A DNA stretch of 49,308 nt from Phycisphaerae bacterium (lineage in GTDB: Bacteria; Planctomycetota; Phycisphaerae; UBA1845; Fen-1342): the NCBI GenBank assembly GCA_030612705.1, contig JAUWNI010000013.1:1-49308 (forward strand), written 5' to 3'. Below the pieces are notes generated by a model. The model was given only the letters and a program-made list of their open reading frames with translations, had not been told where the DNA came from and made no database searches. Position 1 is the first letter of the stretch. Every line of letters starts with the position of its first letter. The position numbers were made by a program, and so were the translations under genes. Of this stretch, positions 1 through 8,497 are shown piece after piece.

Positions 1-25
1 ATAGGGCGGGCCGGCGGATGGCGGT

Positions 26-101
26 CTAGTGCTTTGTTTCACAAAGACATCGACTATGGGAAACCGCGAAGAGCCGCGGGCCTGAAGCCCGCGCGGCGTT
101 A
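26..101. repeat. Decayed CTAG-bounded repeat element (partial)
   Basis: The left edge reads CTAGTGCTTTGT, the same end as the elements at 2328-2537 and 34528-34736. The segment then keeps the GAAGAGCCGCGG core followed by a short palindrome of the form GCGGGCCTGAAGCCCGC. The middle and the far end of the roughly 210-base element are missing, so this looks like a deletion derivative. It lies just upstream of the S9 peptidase start. Confidence 0.55.
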
Positions 102-219
102 CTTATATAGCAGGGCCAAGATGTCGATTAGACCACACCCGCCGTCCTCCTTGCCGATTTGCTCTATCTCCACGAAAATGTCCATCTTGAGCCGTGAATC
201 CCGTGATAGGAGGTTAACC

Positions 220-2331
220 GTGCGAAGAATTTCAACAGCTTTTACTGTCACAACAATCATTGGTTTGGTGCTGTCTGTTGCCGTTTACGCCGAGGACGCT
301 GTTCGCGATCACGATATCACAATCGAGGATTACCCCTCGGTCGCGATGATCGTCGGCTGTGTGATGTCCCCCGACGGCAAGTACGTGGCGTATTCTGATC
401 TGCGCTGGAAGGACCTTTCCGATCGGCGCGACACGGACATCTGGATCGTGCCCACCGCCGCCGGCGACGCTCGGCGTCTGACCTTCGACACCGCCTCCGA
501 ACGTTCACCACAGTGGAGCCCCGACTGCAAATGGGTTTACTTCACTTCCCAGCGAACGCGCGGCGACGGGGACACACCGCCCTACAACGGCAAGACGCAG
601 GTTTGGCGGATCGCCGTCGACGGCGACGAACCCGTGCCGGTCACGCGCTTTGAAAAGGGTGTCGACGGCTACGAGCTATCGAAAGACGGCCGCACGCTTT
701 ATTACCTCGTCCACCGCGACCAGGACGACGACATCTGGAAAGACCTCCGCGCGCAGCATAAAGACATGATCGAATTCAGCCCCGGAAGCCGCCAGGTCTC
801 GGAAATCTGGAAGCTCAACCTGCAAAACTGGCGAACCGAAAAGCTCATCGATGAGCAACGTTACATCCGCGATTTCGCTCTCGCGCCCGACGGCAAGCGT
901 ATCGCCATGTTCACCACGCCCGACGGCGAGCTTATTTCCAACGAAGGCTGGTCACGCGTGGACATCTTCGACATTGCGGCGAAAGACAGCATCACGCTCC
1001 CGGACAAGCTCTATCGCGAGAATGTCCCCTCGCCCTTCGCCTGGCTGGAGGAGATGGCCTGGTCGTCGGATTCAAAGGCGCTCGCGTTCACGGTCGGCTG
1101 GGACGGCTATCCCAACGAAATCCTGGTGGCCGAATGGCTCGGCGGCGAGCCGACGGTTCGCAAGTTGAAACGCCCGCACGACGGTATGACCGTTACCGGG
1201 GGACTGCACTGGCGGCATATGTCACGTGAGCTGTGCTTCCTCGGCGAGCACCGCGCCCGCCAGCACGTCTACAGCATCGCTGATGTCCGCGAAGGAACAC
1301 AAGGCGAGCTGCGCCTGCTCACACCCGGCGACATCGTCGTCCACGCCTTCAGCTACGCCGACGTCAGCGGCGACCCGGCGATCGTCGTCAGCGGCCCCAC
1401 GCACGCCCGCGAGGTCTTCATCGCCAACGCCCCCGGACGATATCGACAAATCACCGATGTCAACCCGCAGATGGCTACCTGGAAAATCCCGCAAATTTCG
1501 CTGGTCACCTGGAAGGGCGCCGACGGCGACGAGGTCGAAGGCGTGCTCGAACTGCCCCACGGACACGACCCCGCCACCGATGGCCCACTGCCGATGATCG
1601 TCGAGCTCCACGGCGGCCCCACCGCGGCCACCAACATGGGTTTCCGGTACTGGTGCTACGGCCGCACGATCCTGGCCGCCAACGGTTACGCGATGCTCAG
1701 CCCGAACTATCGCGGCTCTACCGGCTACGGCGATAAGTTCATGACCGACCTGATCGGCCGTGAGAACGACGTCGAGGTGAAGGACATCCTCACCGGCGTC
1801 GACGCCATGATCGAACGCGGCATCGCCGACCCGGACAAGCTCGGCGTGATCGGCTGGAGCAACGGCGGCTTCCTGGCAAACGCGCTGATCACGCACTCGC
1901 CGCGTTTCAAAGCCGCCAGCAGCGGCGCGGGCATCACGGACATGCTGATCCAGTGGGCCATCGAGGACACGCCCGGGCACGTCATCAACTACATGCGGGG
2001 CCTGCCGTGGGAGCGGCCGGAGGCATACGTAAAAGCCTCGCCCGTGTGGTATCTGCACAAGGTGGTCACGCCGACGCTGATCCACTGCGGCGGCAGCGAC
2101 CCGCGCGTGCCGGTCGCGCACAGCCGGGCGCTCTATCGCGCGCTGCACAAGTATTGCGACGTGCCGGCGATGCTGCTGATTTACCCGGAGCAGGGTCACG
2201 GCTTGGGCAAGTGCAGCATGCGCCAGGCGAAAATGGAATGGGACCTGGCGTGGTTCAAACGCTACATCATGGGCGAGTCGGATGAAGAGTCCGAAGAGGC
2301 GGAGGCCGACGACAATCAGGTCGTCGGCTAG
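220..2331 (+). CDS. Secreted S9 family peptidase (prolyl oligopeptidase type)
   Basis: Predicted exported serine peptidase of the S9 family (prolyl oligopeptidase, acylaminoacyl or dipeptidyl peptidase type), cleaving short peptides outside the cytoplasm. The frame is open further upstream, but I choose the GTG at 220 because AGGAGG lies 6 bases before it and a signal peptide follows at once (hydrophobic stretch ending near VYAED). This gives 703 residues. The N-terminal two thirds carry WD/TolB-like propeller repeats (SPDGKYVAYSD, APDGKRIAMFT). The C-terminal alpha/beta hydrolase has GWSNGG with nucleophile Ser547, Asp627 in GGSDPRVP, and His660 in EQGHG. The acidic C-terminus ends on a TAG stop that is also the first edge of a repeat element. 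Family assignment is firm; substrate is unknown. Confidence 0.9.
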   Translation: MRRISTAFTVTTIIGLVLSVAVYAEDAVRDHDITIEDYPSVAMIVGCVMSPDGKYVAYSDLRWKDLSDRRDTDIWIVPTAAGDARRLTFDTASERSPQWSPDCKWVYFTSQRTRGDGDTPPYNGKTQVWRIAVDGDEPVPVTRFEKGVDGYELSKDGRTLYYLVHRDQDDDIWKDLRAQHKDMIEFSPGSRQVSEIWKLNLQNWRTEKLIDEQRYIRDFALAPDGKRIAMFTTPDGELISNEGWSRVDIFDIAAKDSITLPDKLYRENVPSPFAWLEEMAWSSDSKALAFTVGWDGYPNEILVAEWLGGEPTVRKLKRPHDGMTVTGGLHWRHMSRELCFLGEHRARQHVYSIADVREGTQGELRLLTPGDIVVHAFSYADVSGDPAIVVSGPTHAREVFIANAPGRYRQITDVNPQMATWKIPQISLVTWKGADGDEVEGVLELPHGHDPATDGPLPMIVELHGGPTAATNMGFRYWCYGRTILAANGYAMLSPNYRGSTGYGDKFMTDLIGRENDVEVKDILTGVDAMIERGIADPDKLGVIGWSNGGFLANALITHSPRFKAASSGAGITDMLIQWAIEDTPGHVINYMRGLPWERPEAYVKASPVWYLHKVVTPTLIHCGGSDPRVPVAHSRALYRALHKYCDVPAMLLIYPEQGHGLGKCSMRQAKMEWDLAWFKRYIMGESDEESEEAEADDNQVVG

Positions 2332-2537
2332 AGCTTTGTCGAGGTTGATTTGATGGGTAGTGTTTCTTTCGAGGACGTGATAATACTTGAAGAGGGTAAC
2401 AATACTCGAAGAGCCGCGGACTTCAGTCCGCCCGGTCCTTCGGGAAGGGTAAATTCTACTCCACGCGGCGCCGGGCGGGCTTCAGGCCCTCGGCTCCTCG
2501 GGTTGAACCCTTCAAAGCAACACTGACGGAGCACTCG
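2328..2537. mobile_element. MITE-like element, CTAG-bounded, about 210 bp
   Basis: Aligned by eye, this segment is the reverse complement of 34528-34736 over its whole length. Shared parts include AGTGTTTCTTTCGAGG, ATAATACT, CGAAGAGCCGCGGACTT and GCAACACTGACGGAGCACT. The left end is CTAGAGCTTTGTC; the right end reads GACGGAGCACTCG, where a final CTAG appears to have mutated. The ends are imperfect inverted repeats. There is no coding frame, so it would be non-autonomous. CTAG overlaps the TAG stop of the S9 peptidase gene. Confidence 0.75.
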
Positions 2538-2555
2538 AGGGGCACAAAGGTGTTC

Positions 2556-3638
2556 TTACGTTCTCACGTTTGCAAGCTGCAACACCGCCAACGGGCCGAA
2601 CAACAGTATCGGTATCCAGGCCACCAACGCCGCGAAGGCCTCCTCCTTGACGACGCTCTGCGCGATAAACGCAACCACGAAGAACGCTCCCGTCAGCAGC
2701 AGGGCCTTGCCCCCGGCCGCCATCACGTTCGTCGGCTCGCGCACCAGAAAAAACGGCAGTGCCAGCAACAGCAGAATCCATTGCAGCAACGGCTGTGTCA
2801 GCCGAATGTGCCGGCTCATGTCGATCATCGGCCGATTCACCAGATTGCGGCTCTGCAAGAGAGCGTTCAACTGGTGCAGGCTCAACAGATCAGCCCATTG
2901 CGAGTCCCGCCGCAGGATGAGATCGTCAGGCGTCAACGAAAAGTCGTATTCGTCGATGTATTCGGGTTGGATCGCGGGCCCCAGACCCTCACCGTCGCTC
3001 GGAGCGTACATCGTTCTGCGAACGCCCCGTTCGAGCTCCCAGACGCCGCGCTGCTCGTTGTACACGGCGGCGTCGGCTTCGATCAGCGCCTGGGCATCGG
3101 GTTCGATGATGAGGAGGTTTTCCAGGCGTCCTTCGCGCGGAAAGAAGCTGTTGGCGGTCAGGATCGCGTTGTCGTTGTCACGGGCGCAATGCACGCCGCG
3201 GATGCGCTGTCCGATGATATCGTCGTGTTTGCGGGCGATCTTGTGGGCCAGCTCCGGCAACAGCAGCTCGCGGTTCGCCATCCACACGCCGACCAGCAGC
3301 ACGGAGCACGCCACGATCGGCACCGCGAGTCGCTGCAACGGCATACCCGCCGCCACCAGCACGGTCAGTTCGTTGTTCCGCAGCATCACGCCGAGCGTGA
3401 ACGCGGCGGCGATCGCCATCAACGGCCCGCCAAGCTGCGAGTAATACAACGGCAGGTTGCACAGATAGTAATCGCCCATCAACGCGAGCACTTCCCAGAA
3501 CGGCAACGACTCGTCTTCGGTAAACTCGTCGATATTCACGAGCAGATCGGTCAGCACATACAGCCCGATCCCAACCAGCATCAGGATCACAAACCCCGAG
3601 AGAAACGTGCGGGCGACGTAGCGGTCAATGATGCTCAC
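2556..3638 (-). CDS. LptF/LptG-family permease (second of pair)
   Basis: Inner-membrane permease of the YjgP/YjgQ (LptF/LptG) family, which in Gram-negative cells extracts lipopolysaccharide from the inner membrane together with LptB. It has 360 residues, the usual family length. The N-terminus (IDRYVARTFLSGFVILML) and the segment RNNELTVLVAAGMPLQRLAVPI are characteristic; three C-terminal membrane helices follow residue 270. Its start lies 10 bases after the stop of the upstream relative at 3649-5331, so the two form an operon. It is the more LptG-like of the two, but I cannot decide between F and G by eye. No lptB is in the window. Confidence 0.85.
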   Translation of the reverse strand: MSIIDRYVARTFLSGFVILMLVGIGLYVLTDLLVNIDEFTEDESLPFWEVLALMGDYYLCNLPLYYSQLGGPLMAIAAAFTLGVMLRNNELTVLVAAGMPLQRLAVPIVACSVLLVGVWMANRELLLPELAHKIARKHDDIIGQRIRGVHCARDNDNAILTANSFFPREGRLENLLIIEPDAQALIEADAAVYNEQRGVWELERGVRRTMYAPSDGEGLGPAIQPEYIDEYDFSLTPDDLILRRDSQWADLLSLHQLNALLQSRNLVNRPMIDMSRHIRLTQPLLQWILLLLALPFFLVREPTNVMAAGGKALLLTGAFFVVAFIAQSVVKEEAFAALVAWIPILLFGPLAVLQLANVRT

Positions 3639-3648
3639 TGTTGCTCCC

Positions 3649-5331
3649 TCACCGTCGCACTCCGACCCGCAGGATCACCGCGTCGGCCAATCCGACCAGC
3701 ACGAGCCCGCCCCAAATGATGAACGGACCGAGCTGCTGTGTGTTTTGCGATTCGATCAATTGCCGACCCATCATGATCAGGATCGCGGCGATCAGAAACG
3801 GGATACACGCCAGACCGAACGCCGCCAGCGCGCGCGACCCGCGAAAAATCACACCGAGTGCCGCCCCCATCAAAATCGTCACCAGCGCGCTGCTCGCGAA
3901 GCTCAAACGGAAGTGAATTACCGCGGCGATCTTGCGCTGGAGCGACTGCGCGGACTTCCGCAACTTCGTCCGCTGTTTTGCCAGTTCGTCATCCGTCGGC
4001 AACTCGACGGCGGGATCGAGCACCGCCGACGCCGTGCAGGGCGCCATCCGCTGGGAGACATACTCCGGCATCTGCAGGTCGTCGATGTGTACCGTTTTCC
4101 TTTCCCGCTGCGTGCTGGGGTCGTCCGCGCGGGCGATGAATTCCAGCACGGGTCGGTCGGTAGTCTCGTTCAGCTCGATTTCCACCCACGCCTCATCCCC
4201 ACGCGTCCGGGCGCGAAGCTTGGCCTGGGCGGCTTCATAACGTGTCGACGGCCGGATCTGGCCGACGTCGTTTTCAGCGGAGTACCTGGTCATCCTGACG
4301 TCGTTGAGCACCAGTTGTGAACGGCCGGCCGGAGCCACCGAACCCGCGGTGATCTCATAGCGCGCGCCATCGGCATCGTGCAGCACGAGTGTTTCACCGT
4401 CGATCAGACGCCGAGTGGTCAGGTCGCAAAAAACGTGCGCGCCCAACCGGCTGAGAAAGGCGTTGATCCGGGCTCCATGCTTCGGCGCCTCCCACGGGGC
4501 GGCATCCCATCGAGATAACGTGTTCAGGTCGACCATCGACGGCTTGGGAGTGAACGGGATCGCCCGCGAGTACGGCCCGATCTTCTGGTACCGGATCCGC
4601 ACGACCCGCTTGCCGAACTCGTAATCGCGGGCGTCCTTGACGTACAGCGTGAACTTCACATCCTGCTCGCGCGTGTCGAACTGCACCAGCCCGCCCTCGG
4701 CGACCGAACACCGCTTGAAACGACCGTTCTTGTCCGTCATCAGAAAGGTCGGCTGCTCGACCCAGAAATAGCCGATCCCGTTGCCCGGCGGGTCGAAACC
4801 TTTTTCGATCAGTTGATCCTCGGCAACGTTCAGCACCTGCTGGGCGGTGAGCATGTAGTGATCTTTTCCGGGTTCGGCCTGGTTGATGTATCCGCGCTGC
4901 ATCAGCCGGTAGAAGGCCAGGTCGCGCACGTTCCCGCGGGCGAAATGCGCGATCTGCTCCATAAAGCGGGGGATCACCAGGTTCACCGAAAGCATCGTGA
5001 ACAGCGCTACAAAAACCGATAGCAGGATCGCCGAGAAAAACAGGCGGTGGATGTTGATCCCCGCCGCCCGGGCGGCCACCAACTCGTTGTCGGCCGCCAA
5101 ACGGCCGTACGTCATCGTCGTCGCGAACAACGCCGCCACCGGCATCGTCAGCGTGATCACGATCGGGATCAGCATCGGCAGAACGGTGAAAATGTCACTG
5201 GCGGTCACCCCCTCGAACTTCAGCACGTTGTACAGCCCGCCGCCCATCGTGAACAGCACCGTCAGCGCCAGAACCGATAGTCCGAAGCTCTTGAGCAGTT
5301 CCCGCAGAATATACGCGTGCAGTGTGACCAT
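3649..5331 (-). CDS. LptF/LptG-family permease with enlarged periplasmic domain
   Basis: The first gene of the permease pair, 560 residues. The start is set at the ATG of MVTLHAYILREL with a GGAG a few bases upstream; the open frame extends 14 codons further without support. The N-terminal helices and the family segment YGRLAADNELVAARAAGINIHRL identify it as LptF/LptG. The region between the N-terminal and C-terminal membrane bundles is about 370 residues, roughly 200 more than in E. coli LptF, and is hydrophilic with a charged linker (KQRTKLRKSAQSLQRKI) just before the last three helices. The extra part is unassigned. The likely role is lipopolysaccharide or related lipid export with the downstream permease. 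Confidence 0.85.
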   Translation of the reverse strand: MVTLHAYILRELLKSFGLSVLALTVLFTMGGGLYNVLKFEGVTASDIFTVLPMLIPIVITLTMPVAALFATTMTYGRLAADNELVAARAAGINIHRLFFSAILLSVFVALFTMLSVNLVIPRFMEQIAHFARGNVRDLAFYRLMQRGYINQAEPGKDHYMLTAQQVLNVAEDQLIEKGFDPPGNGIGYFWVEQPTFLMTDKNGRFKRCSVAEGGLVQFDTREQDVKFTLYVKDARDYEFGKRVVRIRYQKIGPYSRAIPFTPKPSMVDLNTLSRWDAAPWEAPKHGARINAFLSRLGAHVFCDLTTRRLIDGETLVLHDADGARYEITAGSVAPAGRSQLVLNDVRMTRYSAENDVGQIRPSTRYEAAQAKLRARTRGDEAWVEIELNETTDRPVLEFIARADDPSTQRERKTVHIDDLQMPEYVSQRMAPCTASAVLDPAVELPTDDELAKQRTKLRKSAQSLQRKIAAVIHFRLSFASSALVTILMGAALGVIFRGSRALAAFGLACIPFLIAAILIMMGRQLIESQNTQQLGPFIIWGGLVLVGLADAVILRVGVRR

Positions 5332-5450
5332 GCTCCGGGCAACTCTAGGCCCCTCGACCACCCTGTCAAGCAAACCGCCGAACGGGAACCGAGAAGGTGT
5401 GCATGGCAGTTTTGGCGGACGCTACATGACTTTTACGTCGGACTGCTAAC

Positions 5451-5484
5451 AATAAAACCCCACTCCGCGTATCGCGAAGTGGGG
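5451..5484 (-). terminator. Rho-independent terminator of the S8 protease gene
   Basis: Read on the minus strand, a 12-pair stem with one mismatch (CCCCACTTCGCG against CGCGGAGTGGGG) closes a three-base loop and is followed by TTTTATT. It lies about 45 bases past the stop of the subtilisin-like gene. Confidence 0.85.
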
Positions 5485-5528
5485 TATTGCTTGCAATCAA
5501 CAGGTTGTACCTGTTACGCGCGCGGTGT

Positions 5529-8063
5529 TTACGGACAGGTTGTCCCGTAAACGGCCAGCAGCGCGGACAGGTCGGACAGGTCTACGTCATGGTCGCCATC
5601 GATGTCGCCATCGTTATAGTTGGCGCCGCTGCTCATACCGTAGTTGGACAGCAGTTGCGACAGGTCGGACAGGTCGATGTCGCCGTCGCAATCGAGGTCG
5701 CCGAGGCACTGCGGAATGAACATGCCCCAGATCTCGACATCGTCGATGTTCCAGCCGGGGTAGGTGATGTTGCCATCGGTCGTCCCCATAGTCCAGCGGA
5801 GATAGACGGTCTGTTGCTGGTCGGCGACTTCCGAGATATCGAGCACGATCTGCGTCCACGAGGAGTCGGATATCGTGTTGTCCGGATTCGACCACAACGT
5901 TGTCCAGTTGCTGCCGTCATTAGAAACCGCGACGGTCGCGTTATCGTATGGATTCCGCTCGACGCCCAGCCAGCGTCGGAAGCGTGCCTCGGCGTCCTGG
6001 ATGTCGCGGCAATTGATCGCCGTCGTGGTCAGGCAGTACAGCGGCATGTTGTTGGGGTAGTCGCCGGCGAGGTTGTAGCCGTAGACGTTGTTGCCGGTGT
6101 AGCCGGCGGTGGGGTCGCCGTTGTGGGTACCGCCGCCGGTGGGCTGTCCGAACTCCCACTGGCCTTCGATTGACCAGCCGGGATCGGCGTCCAAGGTGAA
6201 GAGATGTACGGCCTCGGGCGCGGGCGGCAGGACATCGATGGAAATAATGGCGATGTTGGAATCGCCGGCATCGGGCGGCTCGCCGCCGTCGTTGGCCTTG
6301 AATGTGAAGCTGTCATCGCCGAAGTACCAGCTATTCGGTTTGTACTCGACGATGTTACCGCCGTCGACCAGCGAGTAGGGCACGCCGTCGATGCTCCCGG
6401 CACCGGGATCATTGAGCGTGCCGTTGGCGGGCAGCGAATCGATGATGTACGTCAAATAGCCCGGAGGATCGGGCAGTCCGTCGTAGTCGATTGCCACAAG
6501 CGTAACCAGCACGGACGTGTTCGCGGGCGTTTCGTAGCTGCCGTCCTCGGCTTTCGGCGCGCCTGAACACATGGTAAGCGCCAGGTTCACCGCTTCAAAC
6601 GCATCGACCAGACCATAGCCGTAATCGTTATCCTTGCCGGTGAAGCCCAGGTCGAGGGCCGTGTCGTACATTATCTGCTTGACCTCATCGACGGACAGGT
6701 CGGGGCAAGCCTCGCGGATCAGCGCGACCACGCCGTTGACGTGCGGCGATGCCATCGACGTGCCGGTGAATGAGCTGTAACCACCGCCCGGGATCGAGGA
6801 GCGAACTTCGACGGCCGGGGCGGCGATTTCGGGTTTGATCGCCGGATTGCCGGTCGGCGTGCAGTACGTCGGTCCACGCGAGGAGTTGGTGTACATCACC
6901 CAGTTGGGCGGATCGTTGGCGTTGATGCCGCCCACGGCACATGTGCGGTAATCGTCCGTGGCCCGGTCGGCCGGACGACGCAACGTGTTAGAGCTGGGCC
7001 CCTCGTTGCCGGCCGAGAACAGGATCACGGTGCCGGCTGCCTCGCAGGCGTCAAGATAGCTCCAGAACGACGGATCACAGGGCGAGTTGTAAGGCGGGAT
7101 GTTGTGCCAGGTGCCGATACCCCACGAATTCGAGCACACGTGCGGCACATCCCAAGTTGTGCCCGGATCGCCATCCGGATCGACCAGCCACTCGAATGCC
7201 AGGATTGCGTCCGCAACGGTCTGCGCGAGACTGACCCGGTCGATCACGGCGGCGTGGATCCACTGAGCGCCCGGAGCAACACCGACTTCGTCACCCGGTG
7301 CACCGCCGCAAACGGTACCCATCGTATGCGTCCCATGACTTCCCCAACCCTGCGGGAAGGTGGTATTGGTAACGGGATCGAACCAGGCCCACTCGGGGTT
7401 GTCCTGATAGCGGGGGTCGGCGACGCCGCGCCAACGGTTAGCCAACGCGGGGTGGTTTCCGTCGACACCGGTGTCAAGTGTTGAGACGAGGATTCCATCG
7501 CCCGTAAAGCCCATCAACCAGACTTCCGGCGCGCGGACGGCCTGGACGCCGAGCTCGGGGGCACGGCCGTCGCGGCCGCCTTGATCCTTATCAGACTTGC
7601 CCGACTGGCTAACCTCGGGCTCGATCGACTCGATCGGGTAATTGGGATACACGCACAGAACGTCATCACGATCGGCGATGTCCTTGATGGCAGGCTTGGT
7701 CGCCTCCACTCTGATACAGTTGGCGATCCAGAAAGCATGGTAACCCTGCACCGTTCCCTCGGTCGTGAACGCCTCGAGCCGCGTCATCAGGTCGCCCTGT
7801 GTTGCGGCCGCGCGCTGCTGGAGTGAAGTCACGACAACCTCGTGCCGCCGTTGACGCGTTGGCCTCCCGTCGCGTTCCAACTGTTCGGTCAGCACCGGCA
7901 GATCCACCTGATCCACCAGGAAAACCAGCACCGACAGCACTTCCTGGTCGCCAGTTTCGTTAAGGACCGCCTCGAGATTGGGATCCATCGTTCCAGCGAT
8001 GGCGGCGCTTGTCGTGCCTCCCGCCAGCGCTGCCAAGATGGCAATCATGACCAGTTGTTTCAT
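5529..8063 (-). CDS. Secreted subtilisin-like (S8) protease with dockerin-like C-terminus
   Basis: Predicted extracellular serine protease of 844 residues, resembling bacillopeptidase F. A strong AGAGGAGG precedes the ATG. Signal peptide about residues 1-23; I9-like propeptide about 40-145; S8 catalytic domain about 180-495 with Asp197 (TLDTGVDG), His243 (GSHGTHTMG), oxyanion Asn353 (SAGNEG) and Ser436 (GTSMASPH). Next come a cadherin/Ig-like stretch (about 500-620) and a beta-sandwich-like module. The last 55 residues hold two calcium-loop repeats, DLDCDGDIDLSDL and DIDGDHDVDLSDL, which form a type I dockerin-like domain. In anaerobes dockerins bind cohesins. In planctomycetes the partner of these tails is not settled and no cohesin is seen here. 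Confidence 0.93.
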   Translation of the reverse strand: MKQLVMIAILAALAGGTTSAAIAGTMDPNLEAVLNETGDQEVLSVLVFLVDQVDLPVLTEQLERDGRPTRQRRHEVVVTSLQQRAAATQGDLMTRLEAFTTEGTVQGYHAFWIANCIRVEATKPAIKDIADRDDVLCVYPNYPIESIEPEVSQSGKSDKDQGGRDGRAPELGVQAVRAPEVWLMGFTGDGILVSTLDTGVDGNHPALANRWRGVADPRYQDNPEWAWFDPVTNTTFPQGWGSHGTHTMGTVCGGAPGDEVGVAPGAQWIHAAVIDRVSLAQTVADAILAFEWLVDPDGDPGTTWDVPHVCSNSWGIGTWHNIPPYNSPCDPSFWSYLDACEAAGTVILFSAGNEGPSSNTLRRPADRATDDYRTCAVGGINANDPPNWVMYTNSSRGPTYCTPTGNPAIKPEIAAPAVEVRSSIPGGGYSSFTGTSMASPHVNGVVALIREACPDLSVDEVKQIMYDTALDLGFTGKDNDYGYGLVDAFEAVNLALTMCSGAPKAEDGSYETPANTSVLVTLVAIDYDGLPDPPGYLTYIIDSLPANGTLNDPGAGSIDGVPYSLVDGGNIVEYKPNSWYFGDDSFTFKANDGGEPPDAGDSNIAIISIDVLPPAPEAVHLFTLDADPGWSIEGQWEFGQPTGGGTHNGDPTAGYTGNNVYGYNLAGDYPNNMPLYCLTTTAINCRDIQDAEARFRRWLGVERNPYDNATVAVSNDGSNWTTLWSNPDNTISDSSWTQIVLDISEVADQQQTVYLRWTMGTTDGNITYPGWNIDDVEIWGMFIPQCLGDLDCDGDIDLSDLSQLLSNYGMSSGANYNDGDIDGDHDVDLSDLSALLAVYGTTCP

Positions 8064-8339
8064 GTTCTTCTGCCTCCTCTTTCATTTGTAAGGGCGGATG
8101 TGAACACGGCATAATCACACTACCACGCCGCGGACCGCTGTACCGGAGCATACTGTTACCGACGAAACACTAATTTTCGTGAACACTTCCCGAGATGGGC
8201 GATAGGGCGCCCTCATGACGCTATGCCCACATCCCACTGCCGCTGCATCAAGCCGGCGGCTCCCATACATCTCTCTTTTAACGGCCACCACCGATCATTG
8301 CAAGGAATTCCCGCCCCGACCGCCGATAACGGGTGTGAC

Positions 8340-8420
8340 TATTTTTCGTGGCGTTCGCAAATAGTGCTCTGCCAGGTCGACGTCGGTATCGCCGTCGAGG
8401 TCGCTGTCAGCGTACCGTTT
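8340..8420 (-). pseudogene. Dockerin-like coding remnant
   Basis: On the minus strand this stretch translates to ADSDLDGDTDVDLAEHYL, which keeps one calcium-loop repeat of the dockerin pattern but loses the second repeat and the usual LLxxYG ending. No supported start or signal peptide precedes it. The surrounding 434 bases between the S8 protease and glnS hold no other gene that I can support. I read it as debris of a former dockerin-bearing gene. Confidence 0.45.
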
Positions 8421-8497
8421 CGCCGCGCGGGCTCCTCGCATATTATTAATCTGCACGATGGACCCTACCGAGTGGATATGACAAGGAAATACCGGAT

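Noticed and set aside
34..219. Upstream extension of the S9 peptidase by 62 codons
   Set aside because: The extension translates a repeat element and places the signal peptide in the interior; GTG at 220 has the ribosome site.
1222..2199. Long open frame (325 codons) antisense to the S9 peptidase
   Set aside because: It lies fully opposite conserved catalytic segments of the peptidase, is rich in Arg, Ala, Asp and His from GC-rich codons, and has no ribosome site or family features.
2550..3719. Open frame of 389 codons antisense to the LptG-like gene
   Set aside because: Gln/His/Arg-rich composition is typical of a shadow frame opposite a membrane-protein gene; the minus-strand product is clearly the real one.
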